Source: Bacteroidota bacterium (lineage in GTDB: Bacteria > Bacteroidota > Bacteroidia > B-17B0 > Aurantibacillaceae). From it: a stretch of DNA of 48,139 bases. This document shows, piece after piece, positions 26,401-34,267 of this stretch. The stretch spans positions 1 to 48,139 of the forward strand of contig JAAFIL010000027.1 of the NCBI GenBank assembly GCA_013297775.1, written 5' to 3'. Position 1 is the first letter of the stretch. Every line of letters starts with the position of its first letter. Made by a program: the position numbers and the translations under genes. The notes beneath the pieces are model-generated. The model worked only from the letters and a program-made list of their open reading frames with translations. It was not told the DNA's origin and searched no databases.

Positions 26401-28374
26401 ACAGCCGTTATTATCAATGCCTTGCCCCTTGCTTCGGTTAATTCACCTAGCACTTGCTTAAATGGCGCACTCAGTTTTTCGGCTACAGGGGGCGTATCCT
26501 ACACTTGGCAAGGTCCCGGAGGATTTAGCGGCAATCTACAAAATCCAATCGTAAACAATGCCACGGCTTTAAATGCAGGAACGTATAGCGTTGTGGTAAC
26601 GAGTGCTGCCAATTGTACCAACATGGCTATTAGCACAACAAGTGTTTACCCGCAGCCAGTTATAATTATTTCCAACTCCAGTCCCATCTGTGCCAATACC
26701 TCATTAAGCCTGAGTGCTTCGGGTGGTGCGGCTTACAGTTGGTCGGGGCCATCGGCATACACATCCCTTTTACAAAACCCCGTTATTGCCAATGCGGCTT
26801 TATCTACCTCCGGAAATTACAGTGTTGTAGTTAGCTCTGCGCAAGGCTGCACCAATTCAGCTGTTACAACGGTGGTTGTTAATCCTTTACCAAACGCTTC
26901 TATATCAAGCAATGCGCCGTTGTGTGCCTCTCAAAATCTCAGCTTATCGGGTAGTGGTGGTGTTACCTACAGTTGGAGTGGTCCTAATAATTTTGCATCT
27001 GTTGCTGCTAGTCCACTACTAAATGGCGTAAGTTCAACAATGAGTGGGGTTTATACATTAACCGTAACCAACGCCAATGCTTGCAGTCAAGTAACAACTG
27101 CGCTAATTACTATTAATCCAAGCCCTATTGTTTCCATCAGCGGCGCATCAGTTTGCACTGGGCAAGCCATTAACCTATCGGCTAATGGTGGTAATACTTA
27201 TGTTTGGACGGGGCCTAATGGCTTTACCTCCACCCTTCAAAACCCAAGCATAACAACAGGTACATTTAGTAATGCAGGTCTATACCAAGTAGTTGTAACA
27301 TCGGCGGCAGGCTGTTCTCAAACGGGTGTAACATCTGTATCCGTTAATTCAGCACCCATAGCAAGCATATCCAGTAATGCGCCTGTATGCGAGCGGGGTC
27401 GTTTACAATTATTTGCCAATGGTTCTGTAAACTACAGTTGGCAAGGACCAAACGGGTATAGCAGCAACCTACAAAACCCTCTACTCGCTAATGCTAGTGC
27501 CGCTGCTTCGGGCATTTACACGGTTACCGTTACCGACGAAATCGGTTGTTCGGGTTTAGCTACCATCGCTATACAAATTTATCCGTTACCAAGTGTAGCC
27601 ATTGTACCATCGGTTAGCGAAGGTTGTGTGCCGCAGTGCATTTCTTTTTTAGGAAGCACCAATGCTACAGGAACAAACGTAGCGTATAATTGGAATTTGG
27701 ATAATGGCTTAACTTTAAATGGCGGCACAACCTTAACCAGTTGTTACACTGCTGCGCGTAACTATTCCCCATCTTTAAACATTACCGATGCCAATGGTTG
27801 TAAAAATACCGCTACCGTTGCTATAAACATATTTCCACTACCCCAAGCCGACTTTACTTTCAGCCCTAACAAACCCACCATTTACGATAATTTAGTTCAA
27901 TTTTCAGATTTAAGTACCGTAAATAATGAGAATTCAATTACACAATGGAATTGGTATTTTGGCGGAAACACCGTAGCTGCCTCAACACCCAACACAAGCT
28001 ACCGTTTTGAAAACTTAGGAAATTACTTAGTGAGTTTAGTTGTAAAAAGTAACAACGGATGTTTGGACACCATTCACAAACGCATCGTAGTCGAAGATGA
28101 ATACGCCCTTTATGTACCCAACACATTTACACCTAACAACGATGAACGCAACGATACGTTTCAACCCAAAGGAACAGGATTTAAAAATTATGAGCTCTCT
28201 ATTTTTAACCGTTGGGGCGAGCGCATTTTTGTGAGTAACGACATTGAAGTAGGTTGGGATGGCACCGAAAAAGGACAATTGAGTCAAGATGGGGTTTACG
28301 CTTATAAAATAACATTGCTTACCATAGGTGGTAAAGCTAAAGACATAGTAGGCAGTGTTATGCTCGTTAAGTAA
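23485..28374 (+). CDS. Giant secreted Ig-like repeat protein with T9SS type B sorting domain
   Basis: A 1629-residue protein with a signal peptide (about 23 residues, ending KAQC). Residues about 50-310 form a Gly_rich domain introduced by QTFNYTGAMQQFTVPAGVT; long stretches there are nearly pure glycine. A HYR domain follows at about 320-445 (TITCPPNVNQC, GTTNVTYIATDGSGN). From about 450 to 1390 come a dozen Ig-like repeats of about 75 residues. Each has a cysteine pair and a central turn; eleven carry W-S/Q/T-G-P. A PKD domain lies at about 1430-1545 (QWNWYFGG). The end is the gliding motility-associated type B domain (NTFTPNNDERNDTF, FNRWGERIF, GWDGT, GVYAYKI). It is predicted to be surface-anchored, adhesin-like, and stabilised by many disulfides. 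Confidence 0.93.
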   Translation: MKSFIITIFVLLSYLTQSFLKAQCLTMLCPPSITVNAQAGSCATVVTYPTPTLNCATCTSFTQTFNYTGAMQQFTVPAGVTSINILVRGAQGGFHPSSTFQPGLGAVVRGTFPVAPGTVLKVLVGERPSITTGGGNGGGGGSFVTTLANAPLIIAGGGGGSSATTDSPAKHGNITITGGTGAAGGGTGGTGGNGGNVGPTGFQSGPGGGLLTNGATGWAAGSGGISFIGGGAGGFVAGWPAARGGYGGGGQGSMFVVGGGGGGYSGGGGGGNVSPAGGVGGGGASFNNGTCPSATAGINTGHGSVMFSWGTSTIVPVLTSGLASGASFPVGTTVQTYTAQDGAGNTTSCSFSVTVRDVTSPTITCPPNVNQCVSVVNGIAPVLVLDNCPTTPAVTYSFSGATVGAGLTNASGSTFNTGTTNVTYIATDGSGNIGTCNFQVITGAAPLLTVAVTNPSICLGASTSMSASGAATYTWSGGVINGIPFSPTVTTIYTVSATSAGGCTTTTTRTITVNPLPSIVTNSPTACLGSSINLSASGGVNYNWSGPNGFTSNLQNPTLPNAALNMAGVYSVTVTSAQGCSNTAVSIVTVSVLPPPAINSNTPCTGNTLSLTTTAAVTYSWSGPNGFTSNLQNPLIATTTTLNSGVYTLTTSNSSGCTASGTLAVTINPRPTLLASSNSPVCASKTLSLNGSGGVSAVWSGPAAYTSTNYSPSIASASLANAGNYSLTVTGANGCTSTTVIAVVINTLPIVVTNSPSACSGGTINLTASGGGSYNWSGPNGFTSLIQNPTLTNALPIQSGTYTVLVTSSQGCTNTAVASVTVSNQLTPAINSNTPCTGSALNFTTPASATYSWSGPAGFTSVLQNPTIANSSTLNAGIYTLTTTNALGCIASGTLLVNVNPRPSLSSASNAPLCVGQTLNLIGSGGVLATWSGPAGFVSNTYSPNILAVTAANAGNYSLTVTDANGCTNTTVTAVIINALPLASVNSPSTCLNGALSFSATGGVSYTWQGPGGFSGNLQNPIVNNATALNAGTYSVVVTSAANCTNMAISTTSVYPQPVIIISNSSPICANTSLSLSASGGAAYSWSGPSAYTSLLQNPVIANAALSTSGNYSVVVSSAQGCTNSAVTTVVVNPLPNASISSNAPLCASQNLSLSGSGGVTYSWSGPNNFASVAASPLLNGVSSTMSGVYTLTVTNANACSQVTTALITINPSPIVSISGASVCTGQAINLSANGGNTYVWTGPNGFTSTLQNPSITTGTFSNAGLYQVVVTSAAGCSQTGVTSVSVNSAPIASISSNAPVCERGRLQLFANGSVNYSWQGPNGYSSNLQNPLLANASAAASGIYTVTVTDEIGCSGLATIAIQIYPLPSVAIVPSVSEGCVPQCISFLGSTNATGTNVAYNWNLDNGLTLNGGTTLTSCYTAARNYSPSLNITDANGCKNTATVAINIFPLPQADFTFSPNKPTIYDNLVQFSDLSTVNNENSITQWNWYFGGNTVAASTPNTSYRFENLGNYLVSLVVKSNNGCLDTIHKRIVVEDEYALYVPNTFTPNNDERNDTFQPKGTGFKNYELSIFNRWGERIFVSNDIEVGWDGTEKGQLSQDGVYAYKITLLTIGGKAKDIVGSVMLVK

Positions 28375-28398
28375 ACGAAACAACGTATTTTATTCGAG

Positions 28399-28689
28399 TT
28401 AATAAATCAAACGATGCTTAGGGTCTTTATCTGGCAAATATTCCTTTAAAGTATCTAAATTGTTAAAGTAGGTAAACCCGTATTTATTCCCTTTTTTTAA
28501 GATGATGAAGAGTGCGGATTCATCTGCGATAATCGTATCGTAAATTGCTTTCTGAACTACCTTTCCTGTTTTTTTATCTGCTATACCGTATTTACCATCT
28601 TGATTAATTATAATACCTTACGCCTTATAAACAAACATGTTTCCAGAAAGTATAATTATTAAAATGGCTATTTTACTTACTATTCTCAT
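28399..28689 (-). pseudogene. Broken WG-repeat gene (WG5), last cassette of the array
   Basis: From the ATG at 28689 the frame encodes the same signal peptide as the WG gene at 34953-36515 (MRIVSKIAILIIILSGNMF). An in-frame TAA then stands where that gene has CAA (Gln, in AQGIII), the result of one base change near 28616. Beyond it the frame continues through two WG-type repeats (QDGKYGIADKKTG, KKGNKYGFTYF) and ends at TAA 28399-28401, so it is also truncated. Its start lies inside the end of the upstream patatin-tail ORF, as in the intact gene pair. It is a decayed terminal copy of the tail-plus-WG cassette. Confidence 0.85.
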
Positions 28690-29350
28690 TGTTAAAAAAT
28701 TTTTCAGTGTCTTCTTCTGCTTTGGACTGCGCTAAATTTACCATGGGTCTAATAGGCTTTATATCAAAATCAAATGTACCAACTCCATAATCGTATAAAG
28801 GTATAATGTGGTTGTGATCGGTTATATCTTGTACTTGGCCTTTTTCACTACCATAGGCACAGCCCTCGCTGGCGGTGGCTAACATAGATTTAGCCTCTGT
28901 CCACGGGGGCGACAGATGATTTTTTTGATAATCCTTAATAGCGGCATTGGTTAATTTTTTAATGGCTTTGTTGTTTTTTTTAATTTGTCTATGAATGTCT
29001 TTTAAATGCTCTATCTCTTTAGGGTCTGTAAGTTTAGCAATATCTTCCATTAAATAGTTTGTAAAAATAACCTCTACCTTGGCATATACCAACTCGTATT
29101 TTTTATTTAATTGCGCCAGTAAAGCATTCAATAGCGGGTCATCTTCGGGTAAGTTACTATTATCTATATAATCCGATAACTCTACATACTCTTTAATGGC
29201 TTTATAAACCTTTTCCAAAAGATCGGGCGGAAATTTATTGTCCAATTTAATAGCTATAACGCCTTTTAGTTCATCTCGTTTTGGTTCATCTCCTTTAGTT
29301 CTGAAAATATTATACGGTATGTTGTTCCGATAGCCTCCATCAATTAACAT
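28673..29350 (-). CDS. Orphan patatin C-terminal module (tail type B)
   Basis: A 225-residue open frame homologous to residues 547-766 of the full patatin at 36499-38799. It starts at the Met just before the catalytic Asp motif (MLIDGGYRNNIPYN) and ends NNENSK, just as the full protein does. The middle reads PPWTEAKSMLATASEGCAYGSEKGQVQDITDHNHIIPLYDYG. It lacks the glycine loop and nucleophile Ser, so it cannot be an active lipase by itself. It is nearly identical to the module at 34278-34940 except for the last 25 residues. The frame has stayed open, which suggests recent origin or selection. The WG pseudogene overlaps its last 17 bp; the WG gene before it ends 12 bp upstream. It may be a silent donor cassette. 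Confidence 0.85.
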   Translation of the reverse strand: MLIDGGYRNNIPYNIFRTKGDEPKRDELKGVIAIKLDNKFPPDLLEKVYKAIKEYVELSDYIDNSNLPEDDPLLNALLAQLNKKYELVYAKVEVIFTNYLMEDIAKLTDPKEIEHLKDIHRQIKKNNKAIKKLTNAAIKDYQKNHLSPPWTEAKSMLATASEGCAYGSEKGQVQDITDHNHIIPLYDYGVGTFDFDIKPIRPMVNLAQSKAEEDTEKFFNNENSK

Positions 29351-30855
29351 ACAATCACTAGTTCAAAAAATTTTCATGCTTCTTAAATCTTGACATCTTT
29401 GAAAATACCTCGGTTTTTTTCTCACAAATTTTTTATTTACAAAATCGTAGTGTGCTTTTATTTTCTTATATTCTTGATTTGCCTCTTCAATTTCTGTTTC
29501 CATATTTATTTTTAGCTTTTGTATTTTATCACAGTCGGAGTTGATGTAACTTCCATCTTTTTCAATTCTTGATTTATAATTATATATATCGTTCAGGTCA
29601 TATTTGTAGATGTCTCCTTCTATTTTATTGTAAACTACTGTAGTAGAATCAAAGGTTAAGGTAAATTTAACGGCATTACTCTCTAAATCAATATACTCGT
29701 AAAAATAGTTTGATCCTTGAGTAGTTCTTTTACGAACTATAACCCCCAAATTAGAAGCGTAAACTGAATAAAAAGCCGCCGTATCCTTAAATACTGTTTT
29801 TAGTTTTTGATTTTTTAAATCATAAAAATAAAGTTCACTTCCTTTTTTATATTCTATTGGTAAGTAACCATATTCGCTAAAACAGACAAAAATATATCTT
29901 TTTTGATAGTAAGAGGCTTTACTTAAAGTGGTGTCAAACGCAAAATAGCTCATACTATAAAAATCTAATTTGTCGTTATGGGGTATTTCGAATTTATGAT
30001 TGGTAACTCTATCGTAAAAAATTGTTTCGTTTTCTTTAGTTTTTCTGCAAAAATAAATGTTTCCAACAACATCTATTGGGCTTTTACAATCGCAAAGGAG
30101 TATATACGTCGTTGATTTTGTATCAGGGTTCAATTCTACCAACCCCCATTTACCATCACGTTTAACTTCGCAAATAATACGTTCACCTTTGCCTTCCTCT
30201 TCTTCTGTTTTTATAAGTATTGGTATAGTATCAAAGCTATCTGAATAATCAATCTCCTCCCATTTTTTAATCACCTTATCTCTACTTTTGTCTATTTTAT
30301 GGGCACTTTTCTGAAACACCATGTATTTCCCATTAGTCTTGGCAACATGAATTGAATAACGTATACTCTCTATTATCTCGTCATACTTAGGTTCTGTAAT
30401 CGTTAATTTACCCAAACCTCCTGGGTAATTTTGGTATCTGCCCCCGTAAGGATTTGTGGCAAACCTTGCCACGATATAAATTAGCCCCCACTTGTTATCT
30501 TTTTTATATTTTAATATAAGATATGGTCCATCAATAATTGGTGTTGTTATAGTATAGTCACGTTCTTTTACCACATACCCCGAATCAGCCCAACCATCTA
30601 TACCAGAGGAATGTACTTTTATATCATCAAAAATAAATTCACTTTTTACCCAATATTTATCCAATACATCATCATACAAACCTTGATTATTTAGATTCAA
30701 ACAATAAGTATAGCCATATTTATTTCCTTTTTTTAAAAAGAAATAGAGGGATGATTCATCTTTGATAATTGTGTCGTACACAGCTTTCTGAACCATACTT
30801 CCTGTTTTTTTATCCGCTATACCGTATTTACCATCTTGATTAATTATAATACCTT
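28673..30855 (-). repeat. About 2.1-kb direct repeat, downstream copy
   Basis: This block aligns without gaps, at a constant offset of 5590 bp, with 34263-36445. By eye the WG part (about 29351-30855 against 34941-36445) is identical. The patatin-tail part (28750-29350) has scattered substitutions, and the last 80 bp differ strongly. It contains one patatin-tail module and most of one WG gene. Homology breaks at the WG signal peptide (near 30855), where the two genes have different leaders. Confidence 0.9.
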
Positions 30856-30925
30856 GTGCTTTACAAATAATAGTATATACAAAAAGTAGACCCACTAAAC
30901 TGCTTATTCTATTTATCTTCCTCAT
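29363..30925 (-). CDS. WG-repeat exported protein (WG4)
   Basis: A 520-residue protein with a signal peptide (MRKINRISSLVGLLFVYTIICKAQ). The N-terminal half carries about five WG-type repeats, seen as QDGKYGIADKKTG, KKGNKYGYTYCL, KKDNKWGLIYIV, TNGKYMVFQ and KRDGKWGLVEL. The C-terminal half is beta-rich without a known domain and ends KKPRYFQRCQDLRSMKIF. From AQGIIIN on it is identical to the protein at 34953-36515; only the signal peptide differs. The start codon lies inside the end of a patatin-tail remnant (30909-31028), so translation is coupled to it. WG-repeat proteins have no single known function. Here the position after each patatin tail suggests a cognate partner or immunity protein acting in the periplasm (inference). 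Confidence 0.85.
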   Translation of the reverse strand: MRKINRISSLVGLLFVYTIICKAQGIIINQDGKYGIADKKTGSMVQKAVYDTIIKDESSLYFFLKKGNKYGYTYCLNLNNQGLYDDVLDKYWVKSEFIFDDIKVHSSGIDGWADSGYVVKERDYTITTPIIDGPYLILKYKKDNKWGLIYIVARFATNPYGGRYQNYPGGLGKLTITEPKYDEIIESIRYSIHVAKTNGKYMVFQKSAHKIDKSRDKVIKKWEEIDYSDSFDTIPILIKTEEEEGKGERIICEVKRDGKWGLVELNPDTKSTTYILLCDCKSPIDVVGNIYFCRKTKENETIFYDRVTNHKFEIPHNDKLDFYSMSYFAFDTTLSKASYYQKRYIFVCFSEYGYLPIEYKKGSELYFYDLKNQKLKTVFKDTAAFYSVYASNLGVIVRKRTTQGSNYFYEYIDLESNAVKFTLTFDSTTVVYNKIEGDIYKYDLNDIYNYKSRIEKDGSYINSDCDKIQKLKINMETEIEEANQEYKKIKAHYDFVNKKFVRKKPRYFQRCQDLRSMKIF

Positions 30926-31028
30926 TGTTAAAAAATTTTTCAGTGTCTTCTTCTGCTTTGGCTTGTGCTAAATTTACCATGGGTCTAATGGGCTTTATAT
31001 CAAAATCAAAGGTACCAACTCCATAATC
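30909..31028 (-). pseudogene. Remnant of patatin C-terminus (39 codons, tail type B)
   Basis: On the minus strand this encodes DYGVGTFDFDIKPIRPMV, then LAQAKAEEDTEKFFNNEEDK and a stop, the same tail as the intact patatin and the orphan module at 28673. Upstream of DYG the similarity ends abruptly. The WG gene at 29363-30925 starts within its last codons, preserving the overlap found between the full patatin and its WG gene. It is a scar of a longer tail module lost by deletion. Confidence 0.85.
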
Positions 31029-31057
31029 TTAGAACAATCATAGTTGATTGTGGTAAG

Positions 31058-32518
31058 CTAATGTTTACGCTTGTCTTTACGAAACTTTTTTTCTTTTAAA
31101 TCATAGTAATACTTAAACTTTGAATCTTTGCCTAATTTATATTCCATTATAGAAGGGTAGTCATCTATCGAGCGTGATGACACCCTGTAATTCGTATTTG
31201 CTTTGGGTTTAATTACAATTTTTTTTACCCCCTTTTCAAAATCGCTGTATTCGTATTGTGTACCTAGTGTTGTTTTTATTTGTTTTTCAATTAAAATATC
31301 GTGGTAACCAAAGTGTAATTCATAGTTAGTTACAGAGTCGTTTATAAAAAAGGTGGATGAATGCCTACTCAAATCAACTAAACAATATCCCATATCTATT
31401 TCTTTTTTTGCAATTTTATCATAATCCAAAAGACGTATACGTTCATATGTCAAATGCGCTTCCATTTTTTCATTTGGTATGGTGTCTATGATGTTGAGTG
31501 ATGCACACAAGAATACTGCTGGTTTAACTTTTAAATCAATATCCAACTGCTGATTGTTGTAGTAAACACTTATTTTGTTTTGCTTTAGTTGTACGCATGT
31601 AAAAATAATATCACTATTATTAAATTCTTCCCGATACCTACTATAAGCAACGGTATCACATTGGCAAGGCACTATGTATTTCATCTCTGTGGTATCTGGG
31701 TTTATTTTTATAACTCCCCATTTACCTTCTTTTTTTACGAATCTGTAATAAGGTTTAAAATATTTTCCGCCATAAGAACGCGAATCACCAACTGTTTTGG
31801 GTGGGCTATCAAAATACTCTGGGTAAAGATAATTTACCCACTTTTGAGTGATGTATTTACCGTCACGTAAGCCTCCATTAGACGGCACAGCAACTACTTG
31901 CCACAAAGCCCACTTACCATTTATTTTTACATCATACAAACCGTCTTGGTATAACTTACCAATAGTATCGTATTTAGGTTCCGTTAAGCGACTTATCCCT
32001 AAATTACCTGGATAGCCTAATACTTCGAAACCAGAATAATCAGCCGCCTTTGAGCCTGGTATATAAATTAATCCCCATTTACCTTTTAATAGATATTTTA
32101 ATACAACAAACGTTCGTTCTAAAGAACTATTATTCTTATAAATATAATTAAATGTTTCTAACCCAAAGCTAATAAGTTCAATATCATCAAACACAAACTC
32201 ACTAGTGTACCATCTTATTTTCTCTTCCGGAAAATCAACAACTTCGATATTAGTATCTAAATCAACTTGATAGGCATAAGCAAATTTGTCATTCTTTTTT
32301 ATAAAAAAAACAGGATTTATCTTTTGTGATCGCACGTATAAGTAATTCTTAAAAGAAGCAATTATCGTGTCATTTTCTGGCGACACAACAGTTTTGTTGT
32401 TTTCATCTACTATACCGAATTTATCATTTACTTTTATAATACGTGGTGCAAGCCTCACAAATTGCTGTGCAAGTGCTTGAACAGTAATAAAACTACAAAC
32501 TATTATAAGATACCTCAT
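31058..32518 (-). CDS. WG-repeat exported protein (WG3)
   Basis: A 486-residue protein with a signal peptide (MRYLIIVCSFITVQALAQ). WG-type repeats fill the first 290 residues: VNDKFGIVDENNK, KKNDKFAYAYQV, LKGKWGLIYIP, INGKWALWQV and KKEGKWGVIKIN. This half is very similar to the protein at 32726-34267. The C-terminal 190 residues are different from all other copies and end in a Lys-rich stretch (RKDKRKH). It is therefore a mosaic, with a shared front and a private back. It follows a 150-bp remnant of patatin tail type A at a distance of 10 bp. The back half could carry specificity for a particular partner; that is inference. Confidence 0.85.
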   Translation of the reverse strand: MRYLIIVCSFITVQALAQQFVRLAPRIIKVNDKFGIVDENNKTVVSPENDTIIASFKNYLYVRSQKINPVFFIKKNDKFAYAYQVDLDTNIEVVDFPEEKIRWYTSEFVFDDIELISFGLETFNYIYKNNSSLERTFVVLKYLLKGKWGLIYIPGSKAADYSGFEVLGYPGNLGISRLTEPKYDTIGKLYQDGLYDVKINGKWALWQVVAVPSNGGLRDGKYITQKWVNYLYPEYFDSPPKTVGDSRSYGGKYFKPYYRFVKKEGKWGVIKINPDTTEMKYIVPCQCDTVAYSRYREEFNNSDIIFTCVQLKQNKISVYYNNQQLDIDLKVKPAVFLCASLNIIDTIPNEKMEAHLTYERIRLLDYDKIAKKEIDMGYCLVDLSRHSSTFFINDSVTNYELHFGYHDILIEKQIKTTLGTQYEYSDFEKGVKKIVIKPKANTNYRVSSRSIDDYPSIMEYKLGKDSKFKYYYDLKEKKFRKDKRKH

Positions 32519-32528
32519 TTATACAAAA

Positions 32529-32677
32529 TTACTCAAAAAAATTATAGACTTTATTTTGTGCCATAGCTTGTGCCAAGCGAATTTGAGGTTGCACTATACT
32601 CATATCAAAATCAAATGTGCCAACACCATAATCATATAAAGGTATAATATGGTTGTGATCAGTTATATCTTGTATTT
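32529..32677 (-). pseudogene. Remnant of patatin C-terminus (tail type A)
   Basis: The minus strand encodes QDITDHNHIIPLYDYGVGTF, then DFDMSIVQPQIRLAQAMAQ and KVYNFFE and a stop. This matches the last 50 residues of the orphan module at 34278-34940, not the tail of the full patatin. Similarity stops near 32677. It directly precedes the WG gene at 31058-32518, with the same 10-bp gap as in the 34278/34267 pair. Between 32678 and 32725 nothing recognisable remains. Confidence 0.85.
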
Positions 32678-32725
32678 ACTTACGTTGGGTAATATATACA
32701 ATCGGTACATCTCTTTCAATTAAAA

Positions 32726-34267
32726 TCAATTACACCTTAACTGATACCTCGGTTTTTTTCTCACATACTTTTTATTTACAAAATCGTAGTATCCTCTTAT
32801 TTTTTTGCCATTTTTATCAGCTAGTACTATTCGTGTTTCCAAATTTATTTGTAGCTTTTGCTTAATATCACATTCGTTTCTTACATAACTTCCATCTGCC
32901 TCAATTTTTGATTTACAGTTAAAAGCATTTTCAAGTTCATACTCTCGTGTTCTTCCTTCCACATAATTAATTACTAATGTTGTAGTATCAAACTGCAAGG
33001 TAAATTTAACATCATTACTCTCCAAATCAATATACTCATACAAATTCTTTGAGCCTAAAGCAGTTCTTTTACGAACTATAATACCTAAATTTGTTTGGTA
33101 CACAGAGTACCATGACGCTGTATCTTTAAATACCGCTTTTAATATTTGTTTTTTTAAATCGTAAAAATACAATTCACTTGCTTTTTTATATTCGATTGAT
33201 GAGTTATAACCACCTAAACCTACAACGGCATATTTTTTTTGATAGTAGGGTGCCCTACTTAAAGCTGTATCAAATTCAATAACATAATTGTCTCTTATTA
33301 TTTTTTTATTTGTGTAGGGCAACTCAAAGTAAGTGTAAGAAACTTCATCCAATTTATAATGAGGCTCAATGTTATAAAAAGTAACTTTTTTTTCGTTCGC
33401 TTTTTTACAGGTAACTAAACCTTTGACATTGTATTCCAGCTCATCATATTGACAAGGTATAATATATTCTATTTCCGTTGTATTTTTTTTTATTCTTATT
33501 AGTCCCCATTTACCTTCTTTTTTTACGAGTCTGTAAAAAGGTTTAAAAAATTCTCCACCGTAAGAACGCGGATCACCAACTGTTTCGGGTGGACTATCAA
33601 AATACTCAGGGTAAAGGTAATTTATCCATTTATTGTAAGCAATTATTCTCCATATCACCCATTTACCGTTTATTTTCACATCATATAACCTATCTCTATG
33701 TCGTTTACCTATAGAATCGCATATAGCTTCTGTTTTTATACAGCTGCCTAAATAGGCAGGTTCAATCGTTTTTTCACCGAGAAAATAGTCGTATGACTGA
33801 TTAAAGGGTATATAAATTAGTCCCCACTTGCCTTTACACTTATACTTTAAAGTAACGAACATTGAAGGATTAAAGGCGTTACGACTTGGGGAATCAAAAC
33901 CATCTATCCATCCAGTTACCTCTTCAATAGCATCGTACAAAAACTCACTGGTGTACCATCTTATTTTCTCTTTCGGAAAATCAAAATAATCGTAAGCAGT
34001 ATCCATGTCAATTTGGTAGGCAAAAGCAAATTTGTTATCTTTTTTAATGAAGAAAATGGGATTGATTTTTTTTACAGTTAAACTCAAATAGTATTTAATT
34101 GAGGGGATGATCGTATCATTTTCGGGGAGCACCACGGTTTTTCCATTCTCATCCATTATCCCATACTTACCATTTACACTTATAATATGTGGGGCAAGCC
34201 TTGCTAACTGGCTTTGTGAAAGTATTTGACTCGTGATAAAGCTAAAGATTATTATAAGATACCTCAT
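32726..34267 (-). CDS. WG-repeat exported protein (WG2)
   Basis: A 513-residue protein with a signal peptide (MRYLIIIFSFITSQILSQ). The WG-type repeats are VNGKYGIMDENGK, KKDNKFAFAYQI, CKGKWGLIYIP, INGKWVIWRI and KKEGKWGLIRIK. Its front half resembles the protein at 31058-32518. Its back half (SELYFYDLKKQILKAVFKDTA, IIVRKRTALGS, YVRKKPRYQLRCN) resembles the type B WG proteins at 29363 and 34953. It is thus a recombinant of the two types. It starts 10 bp after the stop of the orphan patatin tail at 34278. Role inferred as for the other WG genes. Confidence 0.85.
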   Translation of the reverse strand: MRYLIIIFSFITSQILSQSQLARLAPHIISVNGKYGIMDENGKTVVLPENDTIIPSIKYYLSLTVKKINPIFFIKKDNKFAFAYQIDMDTAYDYFDFPKEKIRWYTSEFLYDAIEEVTGWIDGFDSPSRNAFNPSMFVTLKYKCKGKWGLIYIPFNQSYDYFLGEKTIEPAYLGSCIKTEAICDSIGKRHRDRLYDVKINGKWVIWRIIAYNKWINYLYPEYFDSPPETVGDPRSYGGEFFKPFYRLVKKEGKWGLIRIKKNTTEIEYIIPCQYDELEYNVKGLVTCKKANEKKVTFYNIEPHYKLDEVSYTYFELPYTNKKIIRDNYVIEFDTALSRAPYYQKKYAVVGLGGYNSSIEYKKASELYFYDLKKQILKAVFKDTASWYSVYQTNLGIIVRKRTALGSKNLYEYIDLESNDVKFTLQFDTTTLVINYVEGRTREYELENAFNCKSKIEADGSYVRNECDIKQKLQINLETRIVLADKNGKKIRGYYDFVNKKYVRKKPRYQLRCN

